Assembly: GCA_946122785.1 (NCBI GenBank)
Contig: CAMGYJ010000008.1
Span: forward strand, 55,872,963 to 55,936,962
DNA from: Linum tenue
Lineage: Eukaryota; Streptophyta; Magnoliopsida; Malpighiales; Linaceae
Direction of reading: 5' to 3'
DNA length: 64,000 bases
Below the pieces are notes generated by a model. It was not told where the DNA came from, searched no databases, and saw only the letters and a list, made by a program, of their open reading frames with translations. This document shows positions 32,851-43,414 of the stretch, piece after piece (position 1 is the stretch's first letter; every line of letters begins with the position of its first letter). The position numbers and the translations under genes are program-made.

Positions 32851-34111
32851 GGGTTGGTAGAGAGACTAGTGTTGCTGCTTAAATTGCCCCTGCCTGGGCT
32901 GATATAGAGGTCTCTAAAAGCTTGGAGGTCCCTGGAGACTGGTGGCTTAGGATTATTTCCACTCCAGGAGAAGTTGGGATGCTGGCGCTACCCCTCGTTA
33001 TACGTGTTGCAGTAGGGGGTCATTGTGCGTAGCATTGTTGATGAAGTTCACCTGCTCCTGGGGTGTAGTCGAATCCCTCAGCGCCTGGCAATCTTCCACA
33101 GTATGATGGGTGCTCTCGCACCACTGGCAATGCATCGCCTACTGTTGTCCTGTCCTTGAGACCATCCTAGAACGATCAATAAAGAATAGCGTCAGGCCGA
33201 GACCAGCTTTGAGACAACTTGAACCAACTCAGATGACTGGGTGGTTACAGCATGCACACCCCAACCTGGTGCTCGTCTCGATATCCTGGCAGTTTGCCAG
33301 TCATATCCCTTCTCTGTCATCTCTTCAAAGAGTCGATTCAGCTGCGGCGGGGTCTTGGTTAGAATGTTCCTGCTGGAAACCGAGTCAATCAGTTGCTGGT
33401 CTTCTGGGAAGAGGGCGTGGCGTGGTAGAAGGTGCCCACCTTGAAGGCGTCATTGAAACCATGATTGTGACACTTCAGGAAAAGACTGGTGTATCTTTCC
33501 CAAGCATCCCGAATAGTTTCATCGTCCTCTTAGGCAAAGTAAGTGATCTACTTTTGCAGGTCCGCCATCTTTGACGGAGGATGATAGCGGGTGAGGAATT
33601 TGTTCGCCAAGTTAGCGAACGTGGTGATCGATCCTAGAGGCCGAGTGTCCAGCCACTCCTTGGCTTGCCCCTCCAGAGTGAATGGGAAGTATCTCAGCTG
33701 GATGGCATCGGCTAGGACCCCATTTATCTTGATCCCATCGATGAGCTCGTGGAATCATAGCAGATGCGATCTAGGACACTCCCCCTCCTTTCCACGGAAT
33801 ACCACCGAGCCGCGCAACATGGTGATGACAGAGGTACTCACCTTAAAGTTGTTGGCAGCAACTTGAGGGTGCTGGATGGGCGAACTCATTTCCGCGGATC
33901 TGGCGGTCTAGTAATATCCCATGTTGTGCTCATCGGGGACAATCACATCATTGTTTTGAGACTCACCCATGTCTTCCTCCTGGTTGATCTGCAGCTGTGC
34001 TAGAGCCTCTTTTGCAGCCACTTGTGCTTTTAAATCTCGCTTGAAGTTTCTACAAGTCCGTTCAAGCTCTTGGTCTAACGACAGTAGTTCTCCTGACTGG
34101 CTATGGGTCAT
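32851..34111 (-). pseudogene. gag of B1 (several stops)
   Basis: The minus strand starts MTHSQSGELLSLDQELERT (34111), then MGYY and a stop, then a gag core equivalent to B2: HPQVAANNF, QLRYFPFTLE, QAKEWLDTRPLGS, LTRYHPPSKMADLQK. A stop and frameshifts follow. A complete CCHC knuckle, CQWCESTHHTVEDC, lies near 33130-33085. Order and length match B2 gag. At least five stops exclude a full Gag. Confidence 0.75.
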
Positions 34112-34230
34112 GCACTACTTGCACGCAAAATGCAAACACAACCCGTGAAGGCACAAAGGTGGAAGAGAGAGAATGCAGTAAAGAAAAAGCTGGAGTAACA
34201 AACTTTCACGTTTCAACAATAACCTAGGGT

Positions 34231-34247
34231 CCCCAACAACGACGCCA
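34231..34247 (-). other. primer binding site of B1
   Basis: On the minus strand TGGCGTCGTTGTTGGGG, two or three changes from the tRNA-Asp-type site of B2. Confidence 0.7.
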
Positions 34248-34253
34248 AAAACT

Positions 34254-35542
34254 TGACACGCTAAAACACAACACCAAACTGCGACCAAGTGCAATCGCAT
34301 AATGGAAATGTAGAATAGTGGCAAGTTCAATTTATCAACCCAGGGTCTAGATCTACTGCCTACTCCGTGATTATCTATTATCTAGCGAGACTAAGTTGAG
34401 TGAATGTGATTTTAAGCTAAAGCAGTAAGAAAGCAGGAAATGGTTCGAAGTTCTTAAGCAAGGGAAGAGTCACTCGGGAATGAGTCCCCCTAGCTCCTTA
34501 GTTAGGTCAAAGTTGTAATTACCTTTGGTTGAATTACTGTTGATTAAACTGCGGAAGATCCGACTGAAGCTTGGAATCTCTTAAGCTAACCAAGCCCTCT
34601 CAGACAGACTACCCGGCAGACGACTAATCTTCACCGGGATAGAACGCTGAGGCAATTAACACAGAACTCCACTATTGGAATTGGATTCAGTACAAAGCAG
34701 TGAATCAACTTACTCTCGTATAATCGATGCACTACTACTGATTGAAGAAGCTCTAACAACCTAATCAGATTCTATCTATCTCAGGTTGCAGCAGAATCAA
34801 GAAAATATGATCAGGCTTCAATTGACTCAATCAAAACACTTCAATCGATTATAATCGAGCAATATCACAAACCAAACGTCATTACAATTGATATCCCTAA
34901 CACATGGAACTAGGATTCTTCAAACCCAAGTGAGAGAGGGTTCTACTCCATAGAGAGAGAGAGAGAGGAAAATAGGATAAAAAGCAGTCATACTCATCAA
35001 GATGGGAAGGATCTGCTCTGGGATGATAATCATCACTCCAAGGATTAGATCCAAACTTGATTGATGAAACCCAGCTCCAAAATCACCTATAGGGTTTGTT
35101 CTTCGCACTTTCTATCTCTAGCACTCTGTTTTTTGCTCTGAAAATCGATTACCTCTTGAATGACCTGAAATTGGGTTAAAACCTAGAATTCCGCGACTAC
35201 ACGGATAGGCCACACGACCGTGTAGAATTACCCAGCTGCCCGTTTGGAATTGCAAAACGCCGCGTTCACTTAAGTGGCTTCATGTTCGCTGCACGGCCGT
35301 GTGGAATTATGACCTGCCTGTGTGAACTCCCTGAGAATTCCACACGGCCAAAAAAGACCCTTTACATGGCTAGTGTGGCTTGCCCGGGCAAAGGGGTTCC
35401 ACACGGCCACGTGGTTTCCCCGGCTTTTCGTCACAATCCCAACTTCGTCCAATCGGCCCCGAACTCATGCCCAAACCTTCCTTCACGCACTAGAACCTGA
35501 AATATCACAAACAAGAACAACCTAGCATGAAATCAAGACAAA
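34254..35542 (-). repeat. 5' LTR of B1, truncated
   Basis: Closely matches 29002-30420 but ends at about 35542 (ATGAAATCAA) without the outer TGACTTGATATATAC end. A2 sequence resumes immediately (GACAAAAAGGGGGCC, encoding DKKGA of RNase H). Confidence 0.9.
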
Positions 35543-36430
35543 AAGGGGGCCGAAAACCTTGCAGCTGACCACCTCTCGCGGCTTGAAGGATCGGGAGGTA
35601 GCACTCCTCTGAGAGAGATAAATGACACTTTCCCCGATGAACATTTACTCGCCCTCGCCACTGCAGAGAGTGTCGCCCCAAGGTTTGACAACTTCGCCAA
35701 TTATTTGGTTGGAAGGCAGCTACACAAGGGGATGACTTCACATTAGAGGAACAAGTTCTTCTCCGACCTCCGTGCCTACTTTTGGGATGATCCCCGCCTT
35801 TTTCGAATTGGGGGCGACGGAGTCATTCGAAGGTGTGTACTGGGTATTCTGAACCACTCTCATACGGGGCCAGCTGGAGGCCACTACGGAGGCAACTGAA
35901 CTGCAAGAAAGGTACTGTATTCGGGATTCTACTGGCCGAGCCTTTTCTGGGATGCCTACAAATTTGTGAGTCATTGTGACAAATGCCAAAGGACAGGTAA
36001 TGCTTCTAGCCGAAATGAGATGCCCCAAACGATTTCTATTACTTGTGAGATCTTTGATGTTTGGGGCATCTAATTCATGGGACCTTTCCCCTCGTCTTTT
36101 GGTAACAAATACATCCTTGTGGCCATAGACTACGTCTCGAGGTGGGTTAAGGCTCAAGCTTTCCCCACCAATGATGCAAGACGAGTCTATGGATTTCTGA
36201 AAAAGCTGTTTTCACGATTTGAGACCTCAAGGGCCATCGTTAGCGACCGAGGAACCCATTTTCAAGGGCCATTCGATAAGCTCCTCGCTCGCTATGGTGT
36301 CACTCACCGGATGTCCATGGCTTATCACCCCCAAACTAGTGGACAAGTCGAGCTATCACATAGGCAGCTAAAACGAATCCTAGAAATGACTGAGAAGTTC
36401 ATTAGGATAGGGCAAAAGTTTAGTTCTTAG
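35543..36430 (+). pseudogene. end of RNase H and integrase, A2 (right of B1)
   Basis: It resumes at DKKGAENLAADHLSRLEGS. Next come SVAPRFDNFANYLVGRQLHKG; an integrase zinc region GPAGGHYGGN...SGFYWPSLF...CDKCQRTGN (HHCC type); and the catalytic core FMGPFPSSFGNKYILVAIDY and [11 protein letters not shown] (36077-36430). Two or three stops interrupt it. It ends at RQLKRILEMTEKF, before the C-terminal domain, where sequence jumps into the 3' noncoding region. The third acidic residue region reads SGQVELSHRQLK rather than [12 protein letters not shown]. Confidence 0.85.
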
Positions 36431-37888
36431 GTGTGCATAAATGAATGGATGTCTTGACTTGATCACTTGTTGCTTACAATTGCCATGCATCGTGTTTGTG
36501 AATTGGAATAGATGGTTGGGTAACTAGGTAGCTTGTGAGCTTTGAGCTGATCGTTTTCTTCCAGTGTGATAGTTCCCTCTTATCACGATGTGTAGCATCA
36601 CAAGTTGTCACTAGTAAGTATGATGGAGGCATAGGATTAGTCCACGCCCAAATGTTGATTGTCCCGAAATGTGTCATCCTTTAGTAAACCCCTTTGAGCC
36701 GTGTGACTTCATGGGCCGTTCTCGATTTAGGAGCTTCGTGCGTGTGAGCTTAATGGTGTTAATAGAACGATCCCAATCCTTTCTTCGTGTCTAAACATGA
36801 GTCATGCTTGTGTCTCGGAGCTCTCACCTTTGAGTTTCCATAGAGGTTCTACATAGGAGGTTTGTGTGCAGTCCTTGCTAGGGATGAGAAAAATGTAGTG
36901 TTGGAGTGAGTTCCTCAAAAAGAGAGCATTGGTCGTTAAATGCATAGGTGGCAAGTGTTTTTACTCTCTAGTACCCCCTCTCGAAAAGAAAAGAAGAAAA
37001 AGAAACGAAAAAGAAAAGAGAAACGAAAAAGAGATAATAAATGGGGTAAATAAAGTAAAGAGTGCCACGAAAAACCAAAGTACATGCTCTAGTAGGGGTC
37101 TCTTGGAACCCAAGCCGTCGAAAACCCCACATTGTTTTAGAACTCCTTCACTACCAAACCTTAATGTGCTAGCAAGGGTAGACCGAGGAAGAGCGCTTCA
37201 ATGTTGTTCACGATGGGTGATAGTTTGGAAATGAGAGAGAAGGATGTTGGCCGATGCTAGTGGCCTTGGGTTGAAAAGAGGGGGTTTAGTCGAAACTATA
37301 GAACCTTTGGGTTTAGGTCGAGGATGCAGAACCTCACGTCATGATTGCTACCACCCAAAAAGCCTTTTTCCCATGTCCAAGACAATTGCCAGTCATCTGA
37401 ACACGTGTCTAAGACCTCTGGACGAGCTAGTGGTGACAACCATCCCGTGAACTCTAGCATCTAGAGTTTACCTCCGTGGTATTGAGATGATAGGGCCGAG
37501 AGTTTATGATTGTGCACATCTTTTGCACCAAAAAGCTCCCGACCCCACTGGTCTTGAGAGTGAGTGATTCATTCTTGCTTTGCATGTCATATCATACCCC
37601 GGTGATGACCTTTGTTTCCTTTCCATTTGTTCCTCGGACTTGAATTCCATGCATGCTCGGTTGTGCTTGATTAGTGGTCTTGTGGCGACTTGCACTGATC
37701 CATGAACAAGGTGAGAAATTTTTGTTTGCCCTTTTTGGTGGCTTTGAATGTCGTTTGTGGTGGATGCCGGTATTGCTTGGAACGGTCAATGTATTGATTG
37801 CCAAAAGCCATTGAGAATTCCCACTTTGTGCCCTTTGAGTTGTCCCCAAAGTATTTGTGTAGGTTGAAATATTACCTTGTGTGAAATG
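36431..37888 (+). other. 3' noncoding region of A2
   Basis: No coding frame. Largely the reverse complement of A1 7156-8700. It includes an A/G-rich run at about 36985-37035, and the landmark 'gtccaagacaattgccagtcatctgaac' (split by function only) shared with A1 and B2. Confidence 0.5.
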
Positions 37889-37910
37889 GTTTGCTTGGGG
37901 ACAAGCAAAC
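37889..37910 (+). ncRNA. pre-PPT hairpin, A2
   Basis: Arms GTTTGCTTG and CAAGCAAAC around a GGGA (GNRA-type) loop: nine perfect pairs. GTCTAAGTGAGGGGGAG, the PPT, follows directly. Confidence 0.6.
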
Positions 37911-37911
37911 G

Positions 37912-37927
37912 TCTAAGTGAGGGGGAG
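37912..37927 (+). other. polypurine tract of A2
   Basis: TCTAAGTGAGGGGGAG, directly before the 3' LTR TGATTCGGG. Confidence 0.75.
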
Positions 37928-39350
37928 TGATTCGGGCCTAATTGTACATGTTTTGCCCCCGTTTTACTTAGGTGTTTGTGCCAAATTTGCTCCTAAAAGG
38001 TTGGTTTTACGCTAGGTTCCTCGTGTTTGAGTGTGTTTCAGGATTCAACAGGTGAAACCAGCCTCGGAGTCGAAAGTTGGGCGAAAAGGATCGAAAACCG
38101 GGAGAAGAGGTAAAAAGGGCCAGTTACGACATTCCCAGGAAGTTCACGGTCATGTAAGACTGTGAAGAATAGCCTTTGACCGTGAATCGCGAGGTGTCCA
38201 TAGCCAACATGAAGGTTACTAACGCATGGTGAGTTCACGGTCTCTAAGACCGTGAACAAAGGCAGTTGACCGTGAACAGAAGTGAACGATGTGGCGCGTT
38301 TTGGTGCACGCCTGAAGTTTACGGACGCGTTTCGTGGTTAACGACCGTGAACTCAGCTCGTCTCTGGTTTAAATGATGAGCTGAAAGGAGGAGACAGGGG
38401 AGAGCTCATTTTGTGGGAGAAGCCTTCTTCTGAATTCTAGAGAGAGAAATACGAACCAAAGGGAGAAGAAGGCTAGGGTTTAGCTTGAAGGCAGATTTTG
38501 GGAAGATTTCCTCCAAGGAAAGCTCAACTCAAGGGCCAAGAAGACCGGGAGCATCCTCCAAGATGGTTTCCACCTCTTTCCCTTTTGTTTTTCCCACTTT
38601 TAGCATTGAGTAGACCTCATTTCACTTGGGTGTGGTGAAATCCTAACTCTACCATGTAGTTTTCTTTTACGTGTATTGGATCATTGTCATTGGGTATTTT
38701 TTAATTCAATGAATGAGGCATTATTCATCATGATTGTGCATGCTTTTGCTTAGCAACCTAAGGATTGTGCATAATTGTGCTTAGCACCCTTAGGTTCGTG
38801 CAAGTTGGTGCTAGCAATCTAATTAGCCACCTAAACTAGGTTAAGTTAGGGCAACCCTCAATATTGAGTTCACCAAATCGGTCAATCGCGATTAAGCCAT
38901 CCGACCTTAGAGTTGAGTGAGGGAGTAAGTCCACTACCGATTGTCTAAACCGAGAGGGGTCGAGTGACATGACCTCTCATGCTTACCTCGGTTTAGCAAT
39001 TGAGATTGTGGTCTCCGACCATATATGCATCCCTCAGCGGTTCGCAGTTACCGTTCCCAAAGCAATTGTTCCAATGCACATATCATGGTAATAGTTAGGT
39101 GGAAGCGACACCTGAGTGATCCTTCCACAAAGGAGTTTTCAAAACCAATTACCTTTGCTTTCTTTCATTGCAATTAGCTAACCTTTAAACCAAAACTTTG
39201 TTTCTAGATAATGATTTCAACAACCGAAGTAGGGGTAGACGGATCGGCCCTGGTCGATATCTAAATACTTGCACTATACTGCACCCGAGTAGAGTTTAAA
39301 AACTTGGGCTCTAGTTGGGATTTTATTGTGGTGTAGTTTCGAGTGAGTCA
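37928..39350 (+). repeat. 3' LTR of A2
   Basis: 1423 bp, matching 23712-25986 without the hAT insertion. The perfect inverted repeat GTTCACGGTC/GACCGTGAAC is at 38233-38257. Confidence 0.9.
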
Positions 39351-39355
39351 CACAT

Positions 39356-39545
39356 ATGATAAGATAATTACCTAAATATTTTTTCTATTAATTATCCTTC
39401 TTATCTATTAAGGATACCGAATAATTAATTTTTTCCTCCATCTCCTACAAAAGTGGGTCATATAAAGAGGTGTGTCCTTCTCCCACTAATGTGGTATTTC
39501 TTCACTTGATACATTTAGATTCAAATCTATTCACCATTCCCAATA
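39356..39545 (-). repeat. copia LTR, right piece
   Basis: AT-rich, ending CATTCCCAATA next to a polypurine-like tract on the minus strand. Together with 23362-23711 it gives an LTR of about 540 bp. Confidence 0.6.
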
Positions 39546-40389
39546 ATCCCCACTTGAATAGTTTTGAAACTATCACTAATTATCAACAATCATATAAGAA
39601 TTGGCATAAACCAAGGTATCTTTCGATTTGAACTTTAGCATAGTGGTTACACTTTCGATTCGGTAAGAGTAACTCGTAGTCTTGAACTCTATCTCAGACA
39701 ATGTAGCACATTAGATTTTTTCACTGAGTCTTATTCTCTAATAGCTCATGCGTTTATGTCTCTGCACGTTACCCTCGTTAAGTGAACGCTCTAGAAATTT
39801 GGTGCCTCTTCAAATTTAGGGAGCGGCCTCAGTTTCACTTCCACATTCACATAGGCGAGTCTATCAAAATTACTCCCAAAGCATTATTCTTCAGTCTACA
39901 TGGAGTATATATATCTCATTAAGAGTTACTATTAACTCAACCTCTATAAGCTTCAAGAATTCATGCTTCACTACGCATGATCTTTCTCGTATTACTCATG
40001 ACTTGTTATTACCTATTGAACCCATTTCTAGGGATCTCCAGTCTATTTGTCGGGTTACCATCACTTGCAATCCATGGTTCGGTAGGCATAAGCCCCATAC
40101 CTTAGGAGGTATTTTGAACTTTCTCTTTTGCTAGTCCTTTCGTCAATAGATTAGGTAGGTTCTTTTCTGATCTTACATGATCCACCCTCACCGATCCTAT
40201 CGTTAGGAGTTCTCTTATAGCATTGTGCTTGCAACGAATCTGTAGTCTCTTTCGTTGTATGATTGGTTTTCAACTTTAGAAATAGTTGTGGTGCTATCAA
40301 AATGAATCTATACCGGAGGGACATATCTTTCTCGTAAGGGAATCTCTTACAACAACCATGTCAACCAACTCCCTTCTTCAATAGCTATT
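39546..40389 (-). other. noncoding 3' part of the copia element
   Basis: It lies between the copia LTR and the RNase H fragment. AT-rich, with no sustained frame that I can support. Confidence 0.5.
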
Positions 40390-41320
40390 TCTAATGCTAT
40401 AATATATGATTCCATAATTGATTGAGCATGTATTGTTTTCTTCTTAGACCTCCATCGATGTTAAAAACATACCCATTGGTTTCCGTGGAGTCGTTTGATA
40501 GGGTGTTGCAATTCGCATCACCATACCCTTCCAATAGCAGGAAACCTTTCATATTGTATACCAAGGTTCGCTGCTCTCTTAAGGTATCCCATGACCCTTT
40601 CCATAGCATTTGAATGCTCCATACTAGGACAACTAGTAAACCTGTTATGCAATCCCACGAGATATGGAATGTCTGGTCTAGTGTAATCCGCTACATATCG
40701 CAGACTACCAATGATGCTTAACATATTTAGTTTTTCTTATACTGTCCCTAGTGATATTAAATAGCTTTACACTAGCATGATATAGAGTAAACACAAGTTT
40801 ACAATCAAAGTAATTGTTTCTTTTATATCTTCTCTATGCAACCAGATTGATCTAAAGAAAAACCCTTTTGTTATCCTTGTTATCTGAATTCCAAGCATAA
40901 CACGAGCTTTACCTAGATCTTTCACATCAAAGTTCTCAGACAACATGGTTTACACATCATTGACCCAGTGAATATTTGAACCAAATATCAACATGTCATC
41001 CACATACAAACATATGATAGTGCAATTGTTATTCTCTGATTTGTAATAAATATACTTGTCACTTTCATTTACCTTAAAATCATGAGAAAGAACAAGGTTA
41101 TCAAATTTATCATGCCCACTTTTTTGGAGCCTGTTTCAAACCATACAATGATTTGTCTAACTTACAAAATTTCGAGGCATGTTCATAAATAAAAAACCCT
41201 TGAGGTTGTTCGATGTAGATTTTTTCGTCTAAATCAACATCAAATAAACCATCATGTCTCAGTTTTCTCTTCAGAATCCATCTATTACCTAAGGCTTTGC
41301 AGCTAGGAGGTAACTTCCCT
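40390..41320 (-). pseudogene. Ty1/copia RNase H and reverse transcriptase fragment
   Basis: The minus strand shows, in order, LYVDDMLIFGS (the copia RT motif YVDD, near 41000), GSLRYVADYTRPDIPYLVGL, TSCPSMEHSNAMERVMGYLK (40724-40518), and EGYGDANCNTLSNDSTETNG and YVFNIDGGLRRKQ (40609-40397). These are consecutive RT-connection-RNase H landmarks of plant copia elements. Frameshifts and stops separate them, and the N-terminal polyprotein is missing. Confidence 0.85.
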
Positions 41321-41330
41321 GTCCAGCCAA

Positions 41331-41984
41331 TTAGTTCAAGGAAGAGAAGCAGGAGGACACTTTAAAGTTATGACCCAATTGTCAAAGTTATGGCCTTGAT
41401 CGTAACTTCCCATTAAAGATCGTAACTCTTGGTTTACGCTGCGCAGAAACGTCAATGTTTTGGTGGGAGTTACGGGCTGGAGAAGCTAGTTACGGCTGCA
41501 ACTTTGGCCGTAACTCGCGAATCTCCAGGGTATAAAGGGATGACTCGGGAAAATTGAGAGGATCCCATTTTTTACCTTTGTGAATGAAAGAAGAGAGCTT
41601 TAGAGAGAGAAAGTGATGAAGCACAACCCTCCGAGAGTCGATTTGAGCCACCAAAGACCACTGGAGCTTGATTCCCTCTTTGTGGAGTACTGACTGACGA
41701 TCCAAAGAAGATTCCTGCATCTACATGATGACCTTCTCTAGCATTGCCATTTATTCTCTCTCCATGGAGTAATCTCCTCTTCCACTTGGGTATGAAGAAC
41801 GCTAATTCTGTATGTTAGGAGCAGTTGTATGAACCTATTTCCATTCTATTGATGATTATATATTCAATTGATGAATTCTTCAAAAATCTATGAGTCTTGA
41901 TCATACTTGTATGTTTCCAACTTTGACCTAAAACGATAATCTCTAAATAGGTCCATAGAGCAACCTCAATTGGAAGTAGTGTGA
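41331..41984 (+). repeat. LTR D (partial), family with CCGTAAC motif
   Basis: The layout resembles the other gypsy LTRs: GTTACGG/CCGTAAC-type motifs at about 41360-41520, then a TATA box GGTATAAAGGG near 41530, an 'agagagagaaagtgatgaag' block, and 'ctccatggagtaatctcctcttccacttgggtatgaag' (landmark, about 41760). It is cut on the right by B2. The left boundary with the copia element is approximate. Confidence 0.55.
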
Positions 41985-43270
41985 TGACTGGATATATACA
42001 CATGTTTTTGTCCACCATTCTTACACCGTTTGAGTCTTATTTCTCATGTTTTAGGCCAATTTCACGCTAGGTTATTCTTGTTTGTGATATTTCAGGTCCT
42101 AGTACGTGAATGAAGGTTTGGGAACGAGTTAGGGGTCGATTGGACGAAGATTGGACGTTTGGCGAGAAGCTGAAGAAGCCACACGGGCACGCCTAAAATC
42201 CTACACGGCCGTGTGACTTGGTCGTGTGGCACCATTTTGCACGGGCAAGCCACACTGGCCGTGTAGGGGACCCTTTGTGGCCGTGTGGAAAGTCCAGGGA
42301 GCTCACACGGGCAGCTTGGAAATTCACACGGCCGTGTGGTTTTGGCCGTGCAGCATGCCTGGAAGTCACTTAATCGAAACTCCGCGTTTTGGGAGCCACA
42401 CGGGCAACTGGGATTTCCACACGGCCGTGTGGTCGAGAATTTCTGGGTTTTAACCCAATTTCGGGCCAAAAGTGAGGGAATCGACTTTTTGGAGCAATAA
42501 TAGAGCCCTAGAGAGAGAAAGTGCGAAGAACACCCCCTAAGAGTGGTTTTGGAGCTGGGTTTCATCAATCAAGCTTGGAAATCATCCTTGGAGTGAAGAT
42601 CATCATCCCAAAGTAGATTTTTCCCATTGTTATGAGTATGACTGCTTTGTATTCTGTTTCCCTCTCTCTCTATGGAGTAGAACTTTCTCTCACTTGGGTA
42701 TGAAGAACCCTAGTTCCATGTGTTGATTGTAATGACTTGGGATTGTTATACTGTTTGATTTTAATCGAATGATGCATGATTTGTTGAATCAATTGAAGTC
42801 TGATCATCTTTTCTTGATTTCTGATGCAACCTCAGATAGATAGAATCTGATTAGGTTGTTAGAGCTTCATCATTCGGTAGTGGTAGATTGGTTATACGAG
42901 AGTTAATCAATCTACTACTTTGTACTGGAACCCAATTCCAGTAGTGGAGTTCTGTGGTTATTGACTCAACAGTCTATTCTGGTGAAGGTTAGTCGCCTGC
43001 CGGTTAGCCTGCCTGAGAGGGCTTGGTTAGCTTAAGAGATTCCAAGCTACTGTCGGACTCTTCCTTTGCTTTAGAAAACCGAACCATTTCCTGCTTTCTT
43101 AATGCTTTTAGTGAAACCACAATCAATCGACTTAGTTTGCTAGATAACAAATATACACGGAGTAGGCAGTAGATCTAGACCCTGGGTTGACAATTAGAGC
43201 TTTCCTGTTACTGCATTTCCGGACTGCGATTACACTTGGTCGCAGTTTGGTGTTGTGTTTTAGCATGTCA
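41985..43270 (+). repeat. 5' LTR of B2
   Basis: 1286 bp, TGACTGGATATATACACATG to AGCATGTCA. It holds a motif island at 42179-42432 with at least ten CACACGG/CCGTGTG copies, including a perfect 16-bp palindrome CCACACGGCCGTGTGG at 42417-42432. It lacks a canonical TATA box; GGGTTTTAACCC at about 42445 sits where one would be. Confidence 0.9.
42179..42432 (+). promoter_or_regulatory. CACACGG/CCGTGTG motif island, B2 5' LTR
   Basis: About ten motif copies in both orientations within 254 bp, two as full palindromes. Its position, upstream of the likely transcription start, is comparable to the islands of other families. Function is inferred only. Confidence 0.6.
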
Positions 43271-43276
43271 AGTTTT

Positions 43277-43291
43277 TGGCGCCGTTGCCGG
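43277..43291 (+). other. primer binding site of B2
   Basis: TGGCGCCGTTGCCGG, the complement of the 3' end of plant tRNA-Asp, as known for Athila-type elements; six bases after the LTR. Confidence 0.85.
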
Positions 43292-43414
43292 AGACCCTCT
43301 AGGTTATTGGAGAAACGTGAAAGTTTGTTACTCTAGCCTTTTCTTTACTGCATTTTCTCTCTTCCACCTGTGTGCCCTCACGGGTTGCTTTTGCTAATTG
43401 TGTGCAGGTAGTGC

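Larger units (their letters stand above)
29002..35542 (-). mobile_element. B1: gypsy element of family B, minus strand, nested in A2
   Basis: The LTRs are at 29002-30419 and 34254-35542. The right one is truncated at its outer end, and about 170 bp of A2 RNase H is missing at the junction, so a deletion followed the insertion. In element order: PBS (34247-34231), gag (34111 to about 32850), a protease fused to the end of integrase (32850-31630), post-pol hairpin (31582-31565), noncoding DNA, pre-PPT hairpin, PPT. RT, RNase H and most of integrase are deleted. Confidence 0.85.
23712..39350 (+). mobile_element. A2: Athila-like Ty3/gypsy element, forward, with nested insertions
   Basis: Bounded by LTRs TGATTCGGG...GAGTCA and a near-perfect target duplication, CCCAT (23707-23711) versus CACAT (39351-39355). 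Order: 5' LTR (23712-25986), PBS, gag with its core deleted, protease, RT and RNase H (broken by nested element B1 at 29002-35542), integrase cut at 36430, 3' noncoding DNA, hairpin, PPT, 3' LTR (37928-39350). No env-like ORF and no post-pol hairpin remain, consistent with a deletion after the integrase core. Confidence 0.85.
23362..41320 (-). mobile_element. Ty1/copia element, minus strand, 5'-truncated and split by A2
   Basis: Its 3' LTR is in two pieces (23362-23711 and 39356-39545) either side of the A2 insertion. Next to it on the minus strand is a polypurine-like AAGTGGGGAT, then a noncoding part and RNase H plus reverse transcriptase fragments up to about 41320, where LTR D begins. No integrase, protease or second LTR is present. 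Because A2 sits inside its LTR, the copia element is older than A2. Confidence 0.7.

Noticed and set aside
36929..37234. Plus-strand Lys/Glu-rich 101-residue ORF in A2
   Set aside because: It is a translated A/G-rich run inside 3' noncoding DNA that is also present, unopened, in A1.
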